Source: Hephaestia sp. MAHUQ-44 (lineage in GTDB: Bacteria; Pseudomonadota; Alphaproteobacteria; Sphingomonadales; Sphingomonadaceae). From it: DNA of 64,000 nt. The DNA is taken from assembly GCF_023806085.1 (NCBI RefSeq), contig NZ_JAMSLX010000008.1:62001-126000 (forward strand), read 5' to 3'. Position numbers and translations under genes: made by a program. Positions 29,066-39,158 of the stretch are shown here, piece after piece; position 1 is the stretch's first letter, and every line of letters begins with the position of its first letter. A model generated the notes under the pieces. That model saw only the letters and a list, made by a program, of their open reading frames with translations, was not told the origin of the DNA and did not search any database.

Positions 29066-31227
29066 ACCGCCCCGCGCATCTCGCCCGGTTCCACGACGAT
29101 GACGATCCGTTCACCGACGCGACCGCGGGCGACCGGTTTTTCAACCGCGAGCTTTCGTGGCTGGCCTTCAACCGCCGCGTGCTCGAGGAGGCGTGCAACA
29201 AGGCGCATCCGCTGCTCGAACGGCTACGCTTCCTGTCGATCTCGGGATCGAACCTCGACGAGTTCTTCATGGTCCGCGTCGCGGGCCTCAAGGGCCAGCA
29301 GCTTCAGGAGGTCGAGCGCCGCTCGGCCGATGGGCGCACGCCGGGGCAGCAGCTTGCCGAAATCAGCGACGCCGCCGCGACGCTGATGGCCGATATTCAG
29401 GCGGTATGGTGCGATCTTCGGGCGGCGCTTGCCGGTGAAGGGATCGAAGTCCTCGACTACGACCAGATCACCCCCGACCAGATCGCCTGGCTCGAAACCC
29501 ATTTCCGCGATCAGCTTTTCCCGATCGTGACCCCGCAGGCGCTCGATCCGGCGCATCCGTTCCCGTTCATCCCCAATCGCGGATCGGGGGTGATGTTCGA
29601 TCTGGAGCGCGTGTCCGACGGGGCGCCGGTGCGCGAACTGGTGATCTTGCCCGGCACCGCGCCGCGCTTTCTGCGGCTGCCGGGTGATCCCGCTTATTAT
29701 GTCGCGATGGAAACGCTGCTCGCGCGGTTTTCCGGGCTGATCTTCCCCGGCTATCGCGTGAAGGCGGCGGCGGCGTTCCGCGTGCTGCGCGACAGCGACA
29801 TCGAGATCGAGGAGGATGCCGAGGATCTCGTTCGCTATTTCGCCAATGCGATCAAGCGCCGGCGGCGCGGGCGCGTGATCCGGCTCGATCTCGAATCGGG
29901 GATGGCGGACGACCTCAAGGCACTGCTGCGCGACGAGCTCGGCGGGGCCGAGGCGATCATCACCGAAACCGGCGATTTTCTGGGTATCAGCGACCTCGAC
30001 CTGCTCGTCGAGGAGGATCGGCCCGATCTCAAATTCCCGCCCTTCGCGCCGCGCTTTCCCGAGCGCATCCGCGAATATGGCGGCGATTGTTTCGCGGCGA
30101 TCCGCGCCAAGGACATCGTCGTCCACCATCCGTACGAAACCTTCGATGTCGTCATCGCCTTCCTCAAACAGGCGGCAGCCGATCCGGATGTGGTGGCGAT
30201 CAAGCAGACGCTGTACCGCGCGGGCAAGCAGCCGGCAGTAATCAACGCACTGATCGCCGCGGCCGAGGCGGGCAAATCGGTGACCGCGGTGGTCGAACTC
30301 AAGGCGCGCTTCGACGAGGAGCAGAATCTGCTCTGGGCCTCGGCGCTCGAGCGCGCGGGCGTCCAGGTCGTCTACGGCTTCATCGACTGGAAGACGCACG
30401 CCAAAATCTCGATGGTCGTGCGGCGCGAGGGGACGGGGTATCGCACCTATTGCCATTTCGGCACCGGAAATTACCATCCGATCACGGCCAAAATCTACAC
30501 CGATCTCAGCTTCTTCACCGCCGATCCCCGGATCGGGAGCGATGCGGCGCACGTGTTCAATTACGTCACCGGCTATGTCGAGCCCGAGCACCTCCAGCTC
30601 ATCAGCATGTCGCCGCGCGACTTGCGGGCACGGCTGATGGCGCTGATCGAAACCGAGATCGGGAATGCGCGCGCCGACAAGCCCGCCGCGATCTGGGCGA
30701 AGATGAACGCGCTGGTCGATCCAGCGGTGATCGAGAAGCTCTACGAGGCCTCGAACGCGGGGGTCGAGATCGAGCTTGTGGTACGCGGCATCTGCTGTCT
30801 GCGCCCCGGCGTACCTGAGATGTCCGAGCGCATCCGCGTCAAATCGGTGGTCGGGCGGTTTCTCGAACACAGCCGCATCTGGGCGTTCGGCAACGGCAAG
30901 GCGCTGCCCAATAATGACGCGAAACTGTTCATTTCATCGGCGGACTGGATGCCGCGCAATTTCGATCGGCGCGTCGAATATATGTTGCCGATCGAGAACC
31001 ATACCGTCCACGATCAGATCCTCGATCAGGTGATGGTCGCCAATCTGCTCGACAACGAGCAGAGCTGGGAACTACAGCCCGATGGCACCTATAGCCGCGA
31101 CGATCCGGGAGACCGACCGTTCAACCTCCACCGTTATTTCATGACCAATCCGTCGCTGTCGGGCCGCGGCGCCGCGCTGAAAACGAGCGAATCGGTGCCC
31201 AAGCTGTCGCTGCGCCGCCGCCGTTGA
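29062..31227 (+). CDS. ppk1: polyphosphate kinase 1
   Basis: 721 aa. Reversibly polymerises the gamma-phosphate of ATP into polyphosphate. N-terminal domain (RFFNRELSWLAFNRRVLEEA), head domain (RFLSISGSNLDEFFMVRVAGL) and two PLD-like catalytic domains. The phospho-acceptor region is in YRTYCHFGTGNYHP and the second His lies in HHPYETFDVVI. The start at 29062 overlaps the hdaA stop (ATGA). Followed at once by ppx. Confidence 0.96.
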   Translation: MNRPAHLARFHDDDDPFTDATAGDRFFNRELSWLAFNRRVLEEACNKAHPLLERLRFLSISGSNLDEFFMVRVAGLKGQQLQEVERRSADGRTPGQQLAEISDAAATLMADIQAVWCDLRAALAGEGIEVLDYDQITPDQIAWLETHFRDQLFPIVTPQALDPAHPFPFIPNRGSGVMFDLERVSDGAPVRELVILPGTAPRFLRLPGDPAYYVAMETLLARFSGLIFPGYRVKAAAAFRVLRDSDIEIEEDAEDLVRYFANAIKRRRRGRVIRLDLESGMADDLKALLRDELGGAEAIITETGDFLGISDLDLLVEEDRPDLKFPPFAPRFPERIREYGGDCFAAIRAKDIVVHHPYETFDVVIAFLKQAAADPDVVAIKQTLYRAGKQPAVINALIAAAEAGKSVTAVVELKARFDEEQNLLWASALERAGVQVVYGFIDWKTHAKISMVVRREGTGYRTYCHFGTGNYHPITAKIYTDLSFFTADPRIGSDAAHVFNYVTGYVEPEHLQLISMSPRDLRARLMALIETEIGNARADKPAAIWAKMNALVDPAVIEKLYEASNAGVEIELVVRGICCLRPGVPEMSERIRVKSVVGRFLEHSRIWAFGNGKALPNNDAKLFISSADWMPRNFDRRVEYMLPIENHTVHDQILDQVMVANLLDNEQSWELQPDGTYSRDDPGDRPFNLHRYFMTNPSLSGRGAALKTSESVPKLSLRRRR

Positions 31228-31266
31228 CGGTGCGGCCAAGTGGCGCGCCGTGCGTTGGGTAGATCG

Positions 31267-32766
31267 ATGGCAAATCTCCTGTCGCGCCGGACCGCCGCCG
31301 AGCTTGACGGCCCACCGCGGGTCGCGATCATCGACATCGGCTCGAACTCGATCCGCCTCGTCGTCTATCAGGGGCCGCCACGGCTGCCTTCGGTGCTGTT
31401 CAACGAGAAGGTCATGGCCGGGCTGGGCCGCGAGCTTGCCGACAAGGGGACGATCGGGCCCGATGCGATGGCGCGCGCGCGCGCCGCGCTTGCGCGGTTC
31501 GTCGCCGTGGTGCGCGCGATGGAGGTCTCGCGGCTGACGACGGTGGCCACCGCGGCGGTGCGCGAAGCGGATAACGGCCACGAACTCATCGCGCATGCCG
31601 AGGACCTCGGGCTCGACGTGACCTTGCTCGCGGGCGAGGAAGAAGCACGGATTTCGGGGCAGGGCGTGCTGTCGGGCATTCCCGACGCCGACGGCATCGT
31701 CGGCGACCTAGGCGGCGGCAGCCTCGAACTCGTGCGCGTATCGGGCGGCGAATTGTGCGATCGCGCCTCGTTTCCGCTCGGCGTGCTGCGGCTCGCCGCG
31801 ATCCGCGAACGCGGCGATCACACGCTCGAACGCTATGTCGGCAAGATGCTCAGGAAAGCGGGTTGGGCCGGTGTTGGGGAGGGGCGCCCCTTGTACCTGG
31901 TGGGCGGATCGTGGCGTGCGCTGGCGCGGCTCGACATGCACACCACCAATTATGCGCTGCCGATCCTCCATCAATATGCGATGTCGGCCGAAACCGTCGC
32001 GCGGCTGGGCCGGATGATTCCGCGGCTTGAGAAGTCGTGGCTGCGTGACGTTCCCGAACTCTCCAACGCGCGAATCGCGACGCTGGGCGATAGCGCGGCG
32101 TTGCTGGCCACGTTGCTGCGTTCGCTGGGCAGCGACACGATGGTCGTCTCCGCCTTCGGGTTGCGCGAAGGCCTGCTGTACGGCCAGCTCGACCCGCGCC
32201 AGCGCACCGAAGACCCGCTGATCGTCGCCGCGCGCGAGGAAGGGCGACGCCTCGGCCGGTTCGCCGAGCACGGCAATCTGCTCGATCGGTGGATCGCACC
32301 GCTTTTTGCCGACGAGACGCCCGCGCTGGCGCGGTTGCGGCATGTGGCCTGCCTGCTCGCCGATGTCGGCTGGCACGCCAACCCGGAATTTCGCGCCGAA
32401 CGCGGGCTCGACGCCGCGCTCCACGGCAATTGGGCGGCGATCGATGCGCGCGGGCGGGCGCGAGTCGCGCAGGCGCTGTTTACCAGCCTGGGCGGCGGCA
32501 TCGTCTCCCCGGCGCCCTTGCCCGATCTGGCGACCGCGGACGATCTCGCGCTGGCGGCACGCTGGGGCCTCGCGATCCGGCTCGGTCAGCGGTTCAGCGC
32601 GGGCGTGGCCGGGCCGCTCAAACAGTCACGCCTGTCGTTGACGGGCGAGGCGCTGGTGCTCGATCTGCCTGCCTCGAATGCGGCCTTTTATGGCGAAGCG
32701 GTCGAACGACGCCACAAGGTGCTGGCGACGCAATTCGGCCGCAAGCCGGTGCTGACGCTCCGTTAA
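31267..32766 (+). CDS. ppx: exopolyphosphatase / Ppx-GppA phosphatase
   Basis: 499 aa. Degrades polyphosphate from its ends or hydrolyses pppGpp; actin/hexokinase-like ATPase fold. Phosphate-1 loop IIDIGSNSIRLVV and phosphate-2 loop VGDLGGGSLELV are intact, with AGEEEARISGQGV between them. The C-terminal part is an HD-like helical domain. ATG 31267 is preferred over 31240. Downstream of ppk1, so polyphosphate synthesis and breakdown share a unit. Confidence 0.93.
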   Translation: MANLLSRRTAAELDGPPRVAIIDIGSNSIRLVVYQGPPRLPSVLFNEKVMAGLGRELADKGTIGPDAMARARAALARFVAVVRAMEVSRLTTVATAAVREADNGHELIAHAEDLGLDVTLLAGEEEARISGQGVLSGIPDADGIVGDLGGGSLELVRVSGGELCDRASFPLGVLRLAAIRERGDHTLERYVGKMLRKAGWAGVGEGRPLYLVGGSWRALARLDMHTTNYALPILHQYAMSAETVARLGRMIPRLEKSWLRDVPELSNARIATLGDSAALLATLLRSLGSDTMVVSAFGLREGLLYGQLDPRQRTEDPLIVAAREEGRRLGRFAEHGNLLDRWIAPLFADETPALARLRHVACLLADVGWHANPEFRAERGLDAALHGNWAAIDARGRARVAQALFTSLGGGIVSPAPLPDLATADDLALAARWGLAIRLGQRFSAGVAGPLKQSRLSLTGEALVLDLPASNAAFYGEAVERRHKVLATQFGRKPVLTLR

Positions 32767-32825
32767 ACGGAGCCGTGAGCGGTGATGAAGACGCGCCGCT
32801 TCCACGGGTGCGGACGATACCCCGA

Positions 32826-33128
32826 TCAGCCGCAGGTAAACGAGGTGACGGCGTTCTTGTCATCGAGCATGATGTTGAGCCGATCGAAGCGGAAATCCAT
32901 CGTCACCGCGCTGTTGGGTTGAATCCAGCGCACCGTGCGCGCGCCCGCCCGCTCCATCGCCGTCGCGCCCAGCGCCGCGCTGGCGGGCTGGCCGACCAGA
33001 TCGGTGAGCGCGTCCGCCTTGCAGGCCACGCCGCTGGGATCGTTGGCGGCGGGGATATCCGTCGCGGGTGACGGGGTTTGGGCACAGGCGGCGAGCGCCA
33101 CCGCGCCAAGCAGGATCGTCCGGGTCAT
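32826..33128 (-). CDS. I78-family peptidase-inhibitor-like lipoprotein
   Basis: 100 aa. The leader MTRTILLGAVALAAC has a lipobox. The mature part has the I78 pattern: a Cys pair that would close a disulfide, LVGQPAS, a basic RW-x-Q-P turn, VTMDFRFDRLNIMLDD and a terminal TSFTCG. Inhibitors of this family act on secreted serine proteases. It overlaps the rnd stop (4 nt) and so may be translated from the same message. Confidence 0.8.
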   Translation of the reverse strand: MTRTILLGAVALAACAQTPSPATDIPAANDPSGVACKADALTDLVGQPASAALGATAMERAGARTVRWIQPNSAVTMDFRFDRLNIMLDDKNAVTSFTCG

Positions 33129-34300
33129 GCAGCATCCTCCGTTCGGCTCATCTTGAGCTTGCCGTTCTGGACGGCAAACGCAAGCTGCCCTTCGACGAGC
33201 GCCAGCGCATCGCGACCGAATTCCTCGAACCGCCAGCCTTCGAGGATCGACAGCCCGTCGCGCTTGCCCGCCGCGAGCGCTTCGAGATCGTCGCTGCGCG
33301 CGAGCAGCTTGGCGGCGACGTCGATTTCGCGCGACCGGATCTTGAGCAACAATTTGAGCAGATCGGCGACCAGCGCGCCTTCCTTGCCCAATCCCGGCTT
33401 ACGATCGTCGCGCAGCGGCATCTCGCTGGCGGGCAGCGGTTCGGCTGCGTCCAGCGCCGCCATCAGCCGTCCGCCGATGTCATTGCCCGCCCATGCGCCT
33501 GAAAGCCCGCGCACGCGCGCCAGATCGGCCTGTTTTTTGGGCGGCGACAGCGCGAGATCGGCGAGCGTCTCGTCCTTCATGATCCGCCCGCGCGGCAGAT
33601 CCTTGCCCTGCGCTTCGATCTCGCGCCAGCGGGCCAGCGCCTTCAGGCGCCCCAGCGCTTCGGGTTTGCGCCCCGAAATCCGCACCCGCTTCCACGATTC
33701 GTCGGGATCGTTGATATAATGTGCCGGATCGGCAAGCCGCTCCATCTCCTGATCGAGCCAGGCGCCGCGCCCGGTTTTCTTGAGCTTTGCGAGCATCTTG
33801 GGGAAGATGACGGCGAGGTGCGTCACATCGGCGATCGCGTAATCGATCTGGCGTTTGTCGAGCGGCCGACGGCTCCAGTCGGTGAAGCGCGCACCTTTAT
33901 CGACCTGGATGCCCAGCCAGCTATCGACGAGGTTCGAATAACCGATCTGCTCGCCTTGCCCGAGCGCCATTGCCGCGACCTGCGTGTCGAACAGCGGATT
34001 GGGGGTCGTGCCGGTGAGATTGGCGACGATCTCGATATCCTGCCCACCGGCGTGAAAAACCTTGAGCACATCGTGATTTTTGGTCAGCAGATCGAGCAGC
34101 GGCGTCAGGTCGATGCCCGGCGCGAGCGGATCGATCGCAGCCGCTTCGTTGTCGTCGGCGATCTGGATCAGGCACAGCTCGGGCCAGTAACTGTTCTCGC
34201 GCATGAACTCGGTATCCACCGCCACGAACGGCGCGGTGGCGAAGCGGCTGCAAAGGTTGGCGAGGGCTGCCGAGTCCTCGATCAGGTCATGGATGTGCAT
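33125..34300 (-). CDS. rnd: ribonuclease D
   Basis: 391 aa. 3'-5' exonuclease of the DEDD group used in tRNA 3' maturation. Exo I VDTEFMRE, Exo II FHAGGQDIEIV and Exo III YAIADVTHL are all present, followed by one clear HRDC domain (about residues 205-290). The start at 34300 (MHIHDLIED) fits the family; the upstream codons would run into the inverted repeat at 34376. Divergent from aspS. Confidence 0.95.
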   Translation of the reverse strand: MHIHDLIEDSAALANLCSRFATAPFVAVDTEFMRENSYWPELCLIQIADDNEAAAIDPLAPGIDLTPLLDLLTKNHDVLKVFHAGGQDIEIVANLTGTTPNPLFDTQVAAMALGQGEQIGYSNLVDSWLGIQVDKGARFTDWSRRPLDKRQIDYAIADVTHLAVIFPKMLAKLKKTGRGAWLDQEMERLADPAHYINDPDESWKRVRISGRKPEALGRLKALARWREIEAQGKDLPRGRIMKDETLADLALSPPKKQADLARVRGLSGAWAGNDIGGRLMAALDAAEPLPASEMPLRDDRKPGLGKEGALVADLLKLLLKIRSREIDVAAKLLARSDDLEALAAGKRDGLSILEGWRFEEFGRDALALVEGQLAFAVQNGKLKMSRTEDAA

Positions 34301-34375
34301 CGCGGCTCCATAGCGATGCGGCGGCGGCTTGACAAAGTGCCATCTGATGGGGAAGCGCAGCGCTTCTCTTGAAGC

Positions 34376-34463
34376 GTCACCCCCGCAAGGGCAGGGACCC
34401 GGCTCCTGCAATCGCCGCGTGTTGCATGGATACGAGCTGGGTTCCCGCCCTTGCGGGGATGAC
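34376..34463 (+). repeat. 25-bp imperfect inverted repeat upstream of aspS
   Basis: Left arm 34376-34400, right arm 34439-34463, 38-nt spacer; three mismatches in 25 bp. The arms end in GTCAC and GATGAC and contain a CCCGC...GCGGG core. This type of GTCA-bounded palindrome is common between sphingomonad genes. It lies in the rnd/aspS divergent gap, 26 bp from the aspS start codon, so it would also fold in the aspS leader. Confidence 0.7.
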
Positions 34464-34488
34464 GTGCCGATATTGAAAGACGATTACC

Positions 34489-36306
34489 ATGCACGCCTAT
34501 CGCACCCACACCTGCGGCCAGCTTCGCGCGGATCAAGCGGGAGAGACCGTCCGCGTTTCGGGCTGGGTGCATCGCAAGCGCGATCATGGCGATCTCGTCT
34601 TCATCGACCTGCGCGATCATTACGGGATGGTCCAGATCGTCACCGAGATCGATGGCCCGGTGTTCTCGGTGATCGAGGGGCTGCGTGCCGAAAGCGTGGT
34701 GACGATCACCGGCACGGTCGAACGGCGTGCGGCCGATGCAATCAACCCCAACCTCCCCACCGGCGAGATCGAGATCCGCGCGATCGAGGCGACGCTGCTG
34801 TCTGCCGCCGCCGAACTACCGCTGCCGGTTGCGGGCGAGCAGGACTATCCCGAGGACGTGCGGCTGCGCTATCGTTTCCTCGATCTGCGCCGTGAGACGC
34901 TCCACGCCAATATCGTCAAGCGGACCAAGATCATCTCGGACATGCGCCGCCGTATGGAAGGCGCGGGGTTCACCGAATATTCGACCCCGATCCTGACCGC
35001 GTCGTCGCCCGAAGGCGCGCGCGATTTCCTGGTGCCGAGCCGCGTCCATCCGGGCAAATTCTACGCACTGCCGCAGGCGCCGCAGCAATATAAGCAGTTG
35101 CTGATGGTCGCGGGTTTCGACCGCTATTTCCAGATCGCGCCGTGTTTCCGCGACGAAGACCCGCGCGCCGACCGGCTGCCCGGCGAATTCTACCAGCTCG
35201 ATCTCGAGATGAGCTTCGTGACGCAGGAAGACGTGTGGAACACGATGGAGCCGGTGATGGCCGGGGTGTTCGAGGCGTTCGCCGATGGCCGCCACGTGAC
35301 GCCCGCGGGCAGCTTCCCGCGCATTCCGTATAGCGAGGCGATGCTCAAATACGGGTCGGACAAGCCCGATCTGCGCAACCCGGTACTCATCACCGACGTC
35401 ACCGACCATTTCGTCGACTCAGGGTTCGGTATCTTCGCCGGGATCGTTGCCGGGGGCGGCGTCATCCGCGCGATCCCGGCGCCGGGCGCGGGCGCGGGCA
35501 GCCGCAAATTCTTCGACGACATGAACAATTGGGCCCGCTCGGAAGGGTTCTCGGGGCTCGGCTATATCAACATCAAGGACGGCGAGCCGGGCGGGCCGAT
35601 CGCCAAGAACCATGGGCCCGACGCAACCGCGACACTGATCGCGGCGCTTGGGCTCGGCCCGAACGACGGTGTGTTCTTCGCCGCGGGCAAGGAAGCGCAG
35701 GCAGCCAAACTGGCGGGGCTTGCGCGGGTGCGCGTCGGCGAGCAACTCGACCTGATCGACAAGGATCGGTTCGAATTGTGCTGGATCGTCGATTTCCCGT
35801 TCTACGAATATGACGAGGACGAGAAGAAGGTCGATTTCGCGCACAACCCGTTCTCGATGCCGCAGGGCGGGCTCGACGCGCTCAACGATCAAGACCCGCT
35901 GACGATCAAGGCGTATCAGTACGACATGGTCTGCAACGGCTTCGAGATCGCATCGGGATCGATCCGTAACCAGTCGCCCGACACGATGGTCAAGGCGTTC
36001 GAACTGGTCGGGCTCTCCAAGGCCGACGTCGAGGAGCGTTTCGGCGGGCTCTATCGTGCTTTCCAATATGGCGCGCCGCCGCATGGCGGCATGGCGGCCG
36101 GGGTCGATCGCATAGTGATGCTGCTGTGCGGCGCGCAGAATCTGCGCGAGATCACCTTGTTCCCGATGAACCAGCGTGCCGAGGATCTGCTGATGGGGGC
36201 GCCGTCACCGGCGGCGCCGAAGCAGCTTCGCGAGCTTCAGGTCCGCATTGTCGAAGCACCAGCGAAGAAGGATGGCGACGCGGCCGGTGCGCCCAAGGCG
36301 GGCTGA
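34489..36306 (+). CDS. aspS: aspartyl-tRNA synthetase
   Basis: 605 aa. Class II synthetase of the bacterial type. N-terminal OB-fold anticodon domain ([21 protein letters not shown]), motif 2 ([19 protein letters not shown]), a GAD insertion domain and motif 3 ([14 protein letters not shown]). Whether it also charges tRNA-Asn cannot be told from this window. An inverted repeat lies directly upstream. Confidence 0.97.
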   Translation: MHAYRTHTCGQLRADQAGETVRVSGWVHRKRDHGDLVFIDLRDHYGMVQIVTEIDGPVFSVIEGLRAESVVTITGTVERRAADAINPNLPTGEIEIRAIEATLLSAAAELPLPVAGEQDYPEDVRLRYRFLDLRRETLHANIVKRTKIISDMRRRMEGAGFTEYSTPILTASSPEGARDFLVPSRVHPGKFYALPQAPQQYKQLLMVAGFDRYFQIAPCFRDEDPRADRLPGEFYQLDLEMSFVTQEDVWNTMEPVMAGVFEAFADGRHVTPAGSFPRIPYSEAMLKYGSDKPDLRNPVLITDVTDHFVDSGFGIFAGIVAGGGVIRAIPAPGAGAGSRKFFDDMNNWARSEGFSGLGYINIKDGEPGGPIAKNHGPDATATLIAALGLGPNDGVFFAAGKEAQAAKLAGLARVRVGEQLDLIDKDRFELCWIVDFPFYEYDEDEKKVDFAHNPFSMPQGGLDALNDQDPLTIKAYQYDMVCNGFEIASGSIRNQSPDTMVKAFELVGLSKADVEERFGGLYRAFQYGAPPHGGMAAGVDRIVMLLCGAQNLREITLFPMNQRAEDLLMGAPSPAAPKQLRELQVRIVEAPAKKDGDAAGAPKAG

Positions 36307-36374
36307 TCGTGGCGCGCCGAGGGTGATTTAGCGGCGCTGAGTCGCCAGATCATTCCATCTGGCTCGACATCGCT

Positions 36375-36557
36375 CTAACGCAGCTTGGAAATCCTCAAGC
36401 CATCGAGCTTGGCGCGGTCCTTGACCGATTCTTCGCTGCGCGTGAGCGCCTTGGCGATCGCCTTGAGCGGCATCCCCTTCTTCGCCAGTACGTGCAGCTT
36501 CTGCACCTCGTCGGCGGTCCAGGGCTGACGGTGGCGTTCAAACTGCTTCGCGCTCAT
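36375..36557 (-). CDS. 60-residue helix-turn-helix protein (SANT/GcrA-like fold)
   Basis: Lys/Arg-rich single-domain protein. PWTADEVQKLHVLAKKGMPL followed by KAIAKALTRSEESVKDRA looks like a Myb/SANT or GcrA-type helix-turn-helix, so nucleic-acid binding is likely. The start overlaps the stop of the greB-like gene (4 nt). Its placement behind an elongation factor hints at a transcription role, but this is inference only. Confidence 0.7.
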   Translation of the reverse strand: MSAKQFERHRQPWTADEVQKLHVLAKKGMPLKAIAKALTRSEESVKDRAKLDGLRISKLR

Positions 36558-37027
36558 GCAGCGTCCTCATCGGGGATAAGCCCGATCGCGAGGATCTCGA
36601 TCGCGTCGGCTTTGCCGTTGAAGGGCAGCAATTCGCCTTCCTCGGCGCCGATCATCGCCTGCGCCAGCGGGGAGGCAAAACCGATGCGGTGCGTGGCGGG
36701 ATCGGCCTCGTCAGCGCCGACGATGTCGATCCGGCGCTCGGTGCCGTTGAGGGTAAAGCGGACGCGCGTCCCGATCGCCACTTCGCCCTCGGGCGGGGGC
36801 GGGGCCAGCTCGGCGGTGGCGGCGCGCGTGTTCCAATAACGCAGGTCACGCTGACGCGACTCGGGATCGGCCGGGTCGTCAGCAAGCGATCGTTCGAGTC
36901 GCTGCACTTGTGCACGGATCAACCGGTCGCCGCGGGGGGTGACGATATTGGGTCCGGCGGGCAGCGGCAGTTCGAAACGAGGTTCCTTGTGCTCGTCGTC
37001 GCTTTCGCGCCGGAAAGCGACGCTCAC
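36554..37027 (-). CDS. greB: GreA/GreB-family transcription elongation factor
   Basis: 157 aa from GTG 37027. GreA/B proteins rescue backtracked RNA polymerase by stimulating transcript cleavage. A shorter-than-usual N-terminal coiled coil (about residues 35-70) is followed by the FKBP-like C-terminal domain ([18 protein letters not shown]). GTG 37027 overlaps the carbonic anhydrase stop (GTGA); the longer frame upstream lies inside that gene and is rejected. GreB is more likely than GreA from the N-terminal pattern, but not certain. Confidence 0.8.
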   Translation of the reverse strand: MSVAFRRESDDEHKEPRFELPLPAGPNIVTPRGDRLIRAQVQRLERSLADDPADPESRQRDLRYWNTRAATAELAPPPPEGEVAIGTRVRFTLNGTERRIDIVGADEADPATHRIGFASPLAQAMIGAEEGELLPFNGKADAIEILAIGLIPDEDAA

Positions 37028-37671
37028 GGCGCCGAACCGCCGATCACCGGTGCAAATTCGCCATCGTCGCCCATCACCCACAGCACCCCGTCGTGAATCG
37101 CGAAATAGGCGCCGCGCAGCTTGAGTTTGCCCGCTGCCTCGCGTTCGGCGACAAACGGGAACGTGTGGATATTGGCCAGCGAGACGCGCACCGTTTCGAG
37201 TTCGAGCGCGCGAGTCGCCTCGTCGCCATGGCCGTGTTCGGCGATGATCCGGTCGCGCGCCTCGTCGAGCATGTCGACCCAATTGGCGATGAACGCGCCG
37301 TCGCCCGGCGCCTTGTCGACAAAGGCATGGCTGAGCGACGCGCTGACGCCGCCGCACGATCCATGCCCCATCACGACGATTTCGGCGACTTCGAGCTGGG
37401 ATACGGCGAATTCGATCGCCGCCGACACACCGTGCCGGCCGCCGCCGATTTCATAAGGGGGAACCAGATTGGCGATGTTGCGAACGACGAAGATTTCCCC
37501 CGGAGAGGCATCGAACACGGTCGCGGGATCGGTTCGGCTATCGGCGCAGGCGATCACCATCACGCGCGGATGCTGGCCGTGGGCCAATTCGGTCCAGCGG
37601 GTGTGGTGGTCTACATAGTCATGGTCGTGAAAACGGCGATAACCGGCGATGAGGTCCGCAAAGTCTGTCAT
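37024..37671 (-). CDS. beta-class carbonic anhydrase
   Basis: 215 aa. Interconverts CO2 and bicarbonate. The zinc ligands are Cys42 ([10 protein letters not shown]), His103 and Cys106 (MGHGSCGG), with the Asp44-Arg46 dyad. First gene of a small minus-strand unit with greB and the helix-turn-helix miniprotein; divergent from lipA across 66 bp. Confidence 0.95.
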   Translation of the reverse strand: MTDFADLIAGYRRFHDHDYVDHHTRWTELAHGQHPRVMVIACADSRTDPATVFDASPGEIFVVRNIANLVPPYEIGGGRHGVSAAIEFAVSQLEVAEIVVMGHGSCGGVSASLSHAFVDKAPGDGAFIANWVDMLDEARDRIIAEHGHGDEATRALELETVRVSLANIHTFPFVAEREAAGKLKLRGAYFAIHDGVLWVMGDDGEFAPVIGGSAP

Positions 37672-37737
37672 GGACCGCCCTATTTGCAGGTTGACGCGGG
37701 GCTGGCAAGCGGTTGCGACAATCGCTATCTGGCGGCC

Positions 37738-38673
37738 ATGAATGAGATGACCCCGCTCGCCCGTCCGCCGCGCCAACGCAAGCCGGACTGGATTCGCGTC
37801 AAGGCGCCCACCAGCGCCGGCTTCGCCGAAACCAAGCGGCTGATGCGCGAGAAGAACCTCACGACGGTGTGCGAAGAGGCGGCGTGCCCGAACATCGGCG
37901 AGTGCTGGACCAAGAAGCACGCGACGGTGATGATCCTTGGCGACACCTGCACGCGGGCCTGCGCCTTCTGCAACGTCAAGACCGGGATGCCGCGCGCGGT
38001 CGACCCGCTGGAGCCGCAGCACGTCGCCGAGGTCGCGGTGCAGATGGGGCTCCAGCACATCGTCGTCACCTCGGTCGATCGCGACGATCTGCCCGATGGC
38101 GGCGCGCGCCAGTTCGTGCGGGTGATCGAAGCGATCCGCAAGGCCGCGCCGGCAACGACGATCGAAATCCTGACCCCCGATTTCCGCAACAAGAGCGATG
38201 CCGCGGTCGAGATGATCGTCGCCGCGCGGCCCGACGTCTACAACCACAATCTCGAGACCGTGCCGCGGCTCTACCCCACGATCCGCCCCGGCGCGCGCTA
38301 TTACGCGTCGCTGCGGCTGCTCGAAAGCGTCAAGAAGCTCGATCCGTCGATCTTCACCAAGTCGGGCGTCATGCTCGGGCTGGGCGAGGAACGACTCGAG
38401 GTGCATCAGGTGATGGACGACATGCGCTCGGCCGATGTCGATTTCCTGACGATGGGCCAGTATCTCCAGCCGACTCCGCGCCACGCCAAGGTGATGGATT
38501 TCGTTACCCCGCAGGCGTTCGATGCCTATGCCGCGATCGCGCGCGCCAAGGGTTTCCTGCTGGTCGCCTCGTCGCCGCTGACGCGGTCGAGCTATCATGC
38601 CGGCGACGATTTCGAGCGGATGCGCGCCAATCGCGAAGCGAAGCTGGCCCAGGCCGCCGCGCCAACAGCCTGA
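37738..38673 (+). CDS. lipA: lipoyl synthase
   Basis: 311 aa. Radical-SAM enzyme that inserts two sulfurs into octanoyl groups on lipoate-dependent dehydrogenases. The auxiliary cluster uses Cys45, Cys50 and Cys56; the radical-SAM cluster uses Cys71, Cys75 and Cys78 (CTRACAFC). Both clusters are intact. The stop codon overlaps the ratA start (TGATG), so the two are probably co-translated. Confidence 0.97.
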   Translation: MNEMTPLARPPRQRKPDWIRVKAPTSAGFAETKRLMREKNLTTVCEEAACPNIGECWTKKHATVMILGDTCTRACAFCNVKTGMPRAVDPLEPQHVAEVAVQMGLQHIVVTSVDRDDLPDGGARQFVRVIEAIRKAAPATTIEILTPDFRNKSDAAVEMIVAARPDVYNHNLETVPRLYPTIRPGARYYASLRLLESVKKLDPSIFTKSGVMLGLGEERLEVHQVMDDMRSADVDFLTMGQYLQPTPRHAKVMDFVTPQAFDAYAAIARAKGFLLVASSPLTRSSYHAGDDFERMRANREAKLAQAAAPTA

Positions 38674-39158
38674 TGCCGCAGCACCACGAGATCCGCCATC
38701 TTCCATATAGCTGCGAACAGATGTTCGATCTGGTCGCCGACGTGAAAAGCTATGCGCAATTCCTGCCTTGGGTCAGCGCGATCCGGGTGCGTTCGGACAA
38801 TGCGACCGAGATGGTCGCGGACATGATCGTCGGCTTCAAAGGGCTGCGCGAGACGTTCACCTCGCGGGTCGCCAAGGTGCGGCCGCGTGAAATCCATGTC
38901 GATTATCTCGACGGCCCGCTCAAATATCTCCGTAACGACTGGAAGTTCACGCCGGAAGGCTCTGGATGTATGGTCGATTTCAACGTCGACTTCGCGTTTC
39001 GGAATCGCGTGTTCGAGATGTTGGCGGGGCAGGTGTTCGATCGCGCGCTCAGGAAGATGATCGGCGCGTTCGAAGCGCGCGCGGCCGAGCTTTATGGCGC
39101 GGATGCGAAGGGTTCTGCGTCGGGCATCAGCAGTTCGAGCGCACATAGCGCGGCCTGA
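38673..39158 (+). CDS. ratA: RatA/COQ10-type START-domain protein
   Basis: 161 aa. A single START/polyketide-cyclase-like fold (HLPYSCEQMFDLVADVKSY and the FLPW motif near the N terminus). In alphaproteobacteria and mitochondria this family is linked to ubiquinone binding (COQ10); E. coli RatA was described as a ribosome-association toxin. The COQ10 role is more likely next to lipA, but this is inference. The last 67 nt overlap the convergent cinA. Confidence 0.85.
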   Translation: MPQHHEIRHLPYSCEQMFDLVADVKSYAQFLPWVSAIRVRSDNATEMVADMIVGFKGLRETFTSRVAKVRPREIHVDYLDGPLKYLRNDWKFTPEGSGCMVDFNVDFAFRNRVFEMLAGQVFDRALRKMIGAFEARAAELYGADAKGSASGISSSSAHSAA

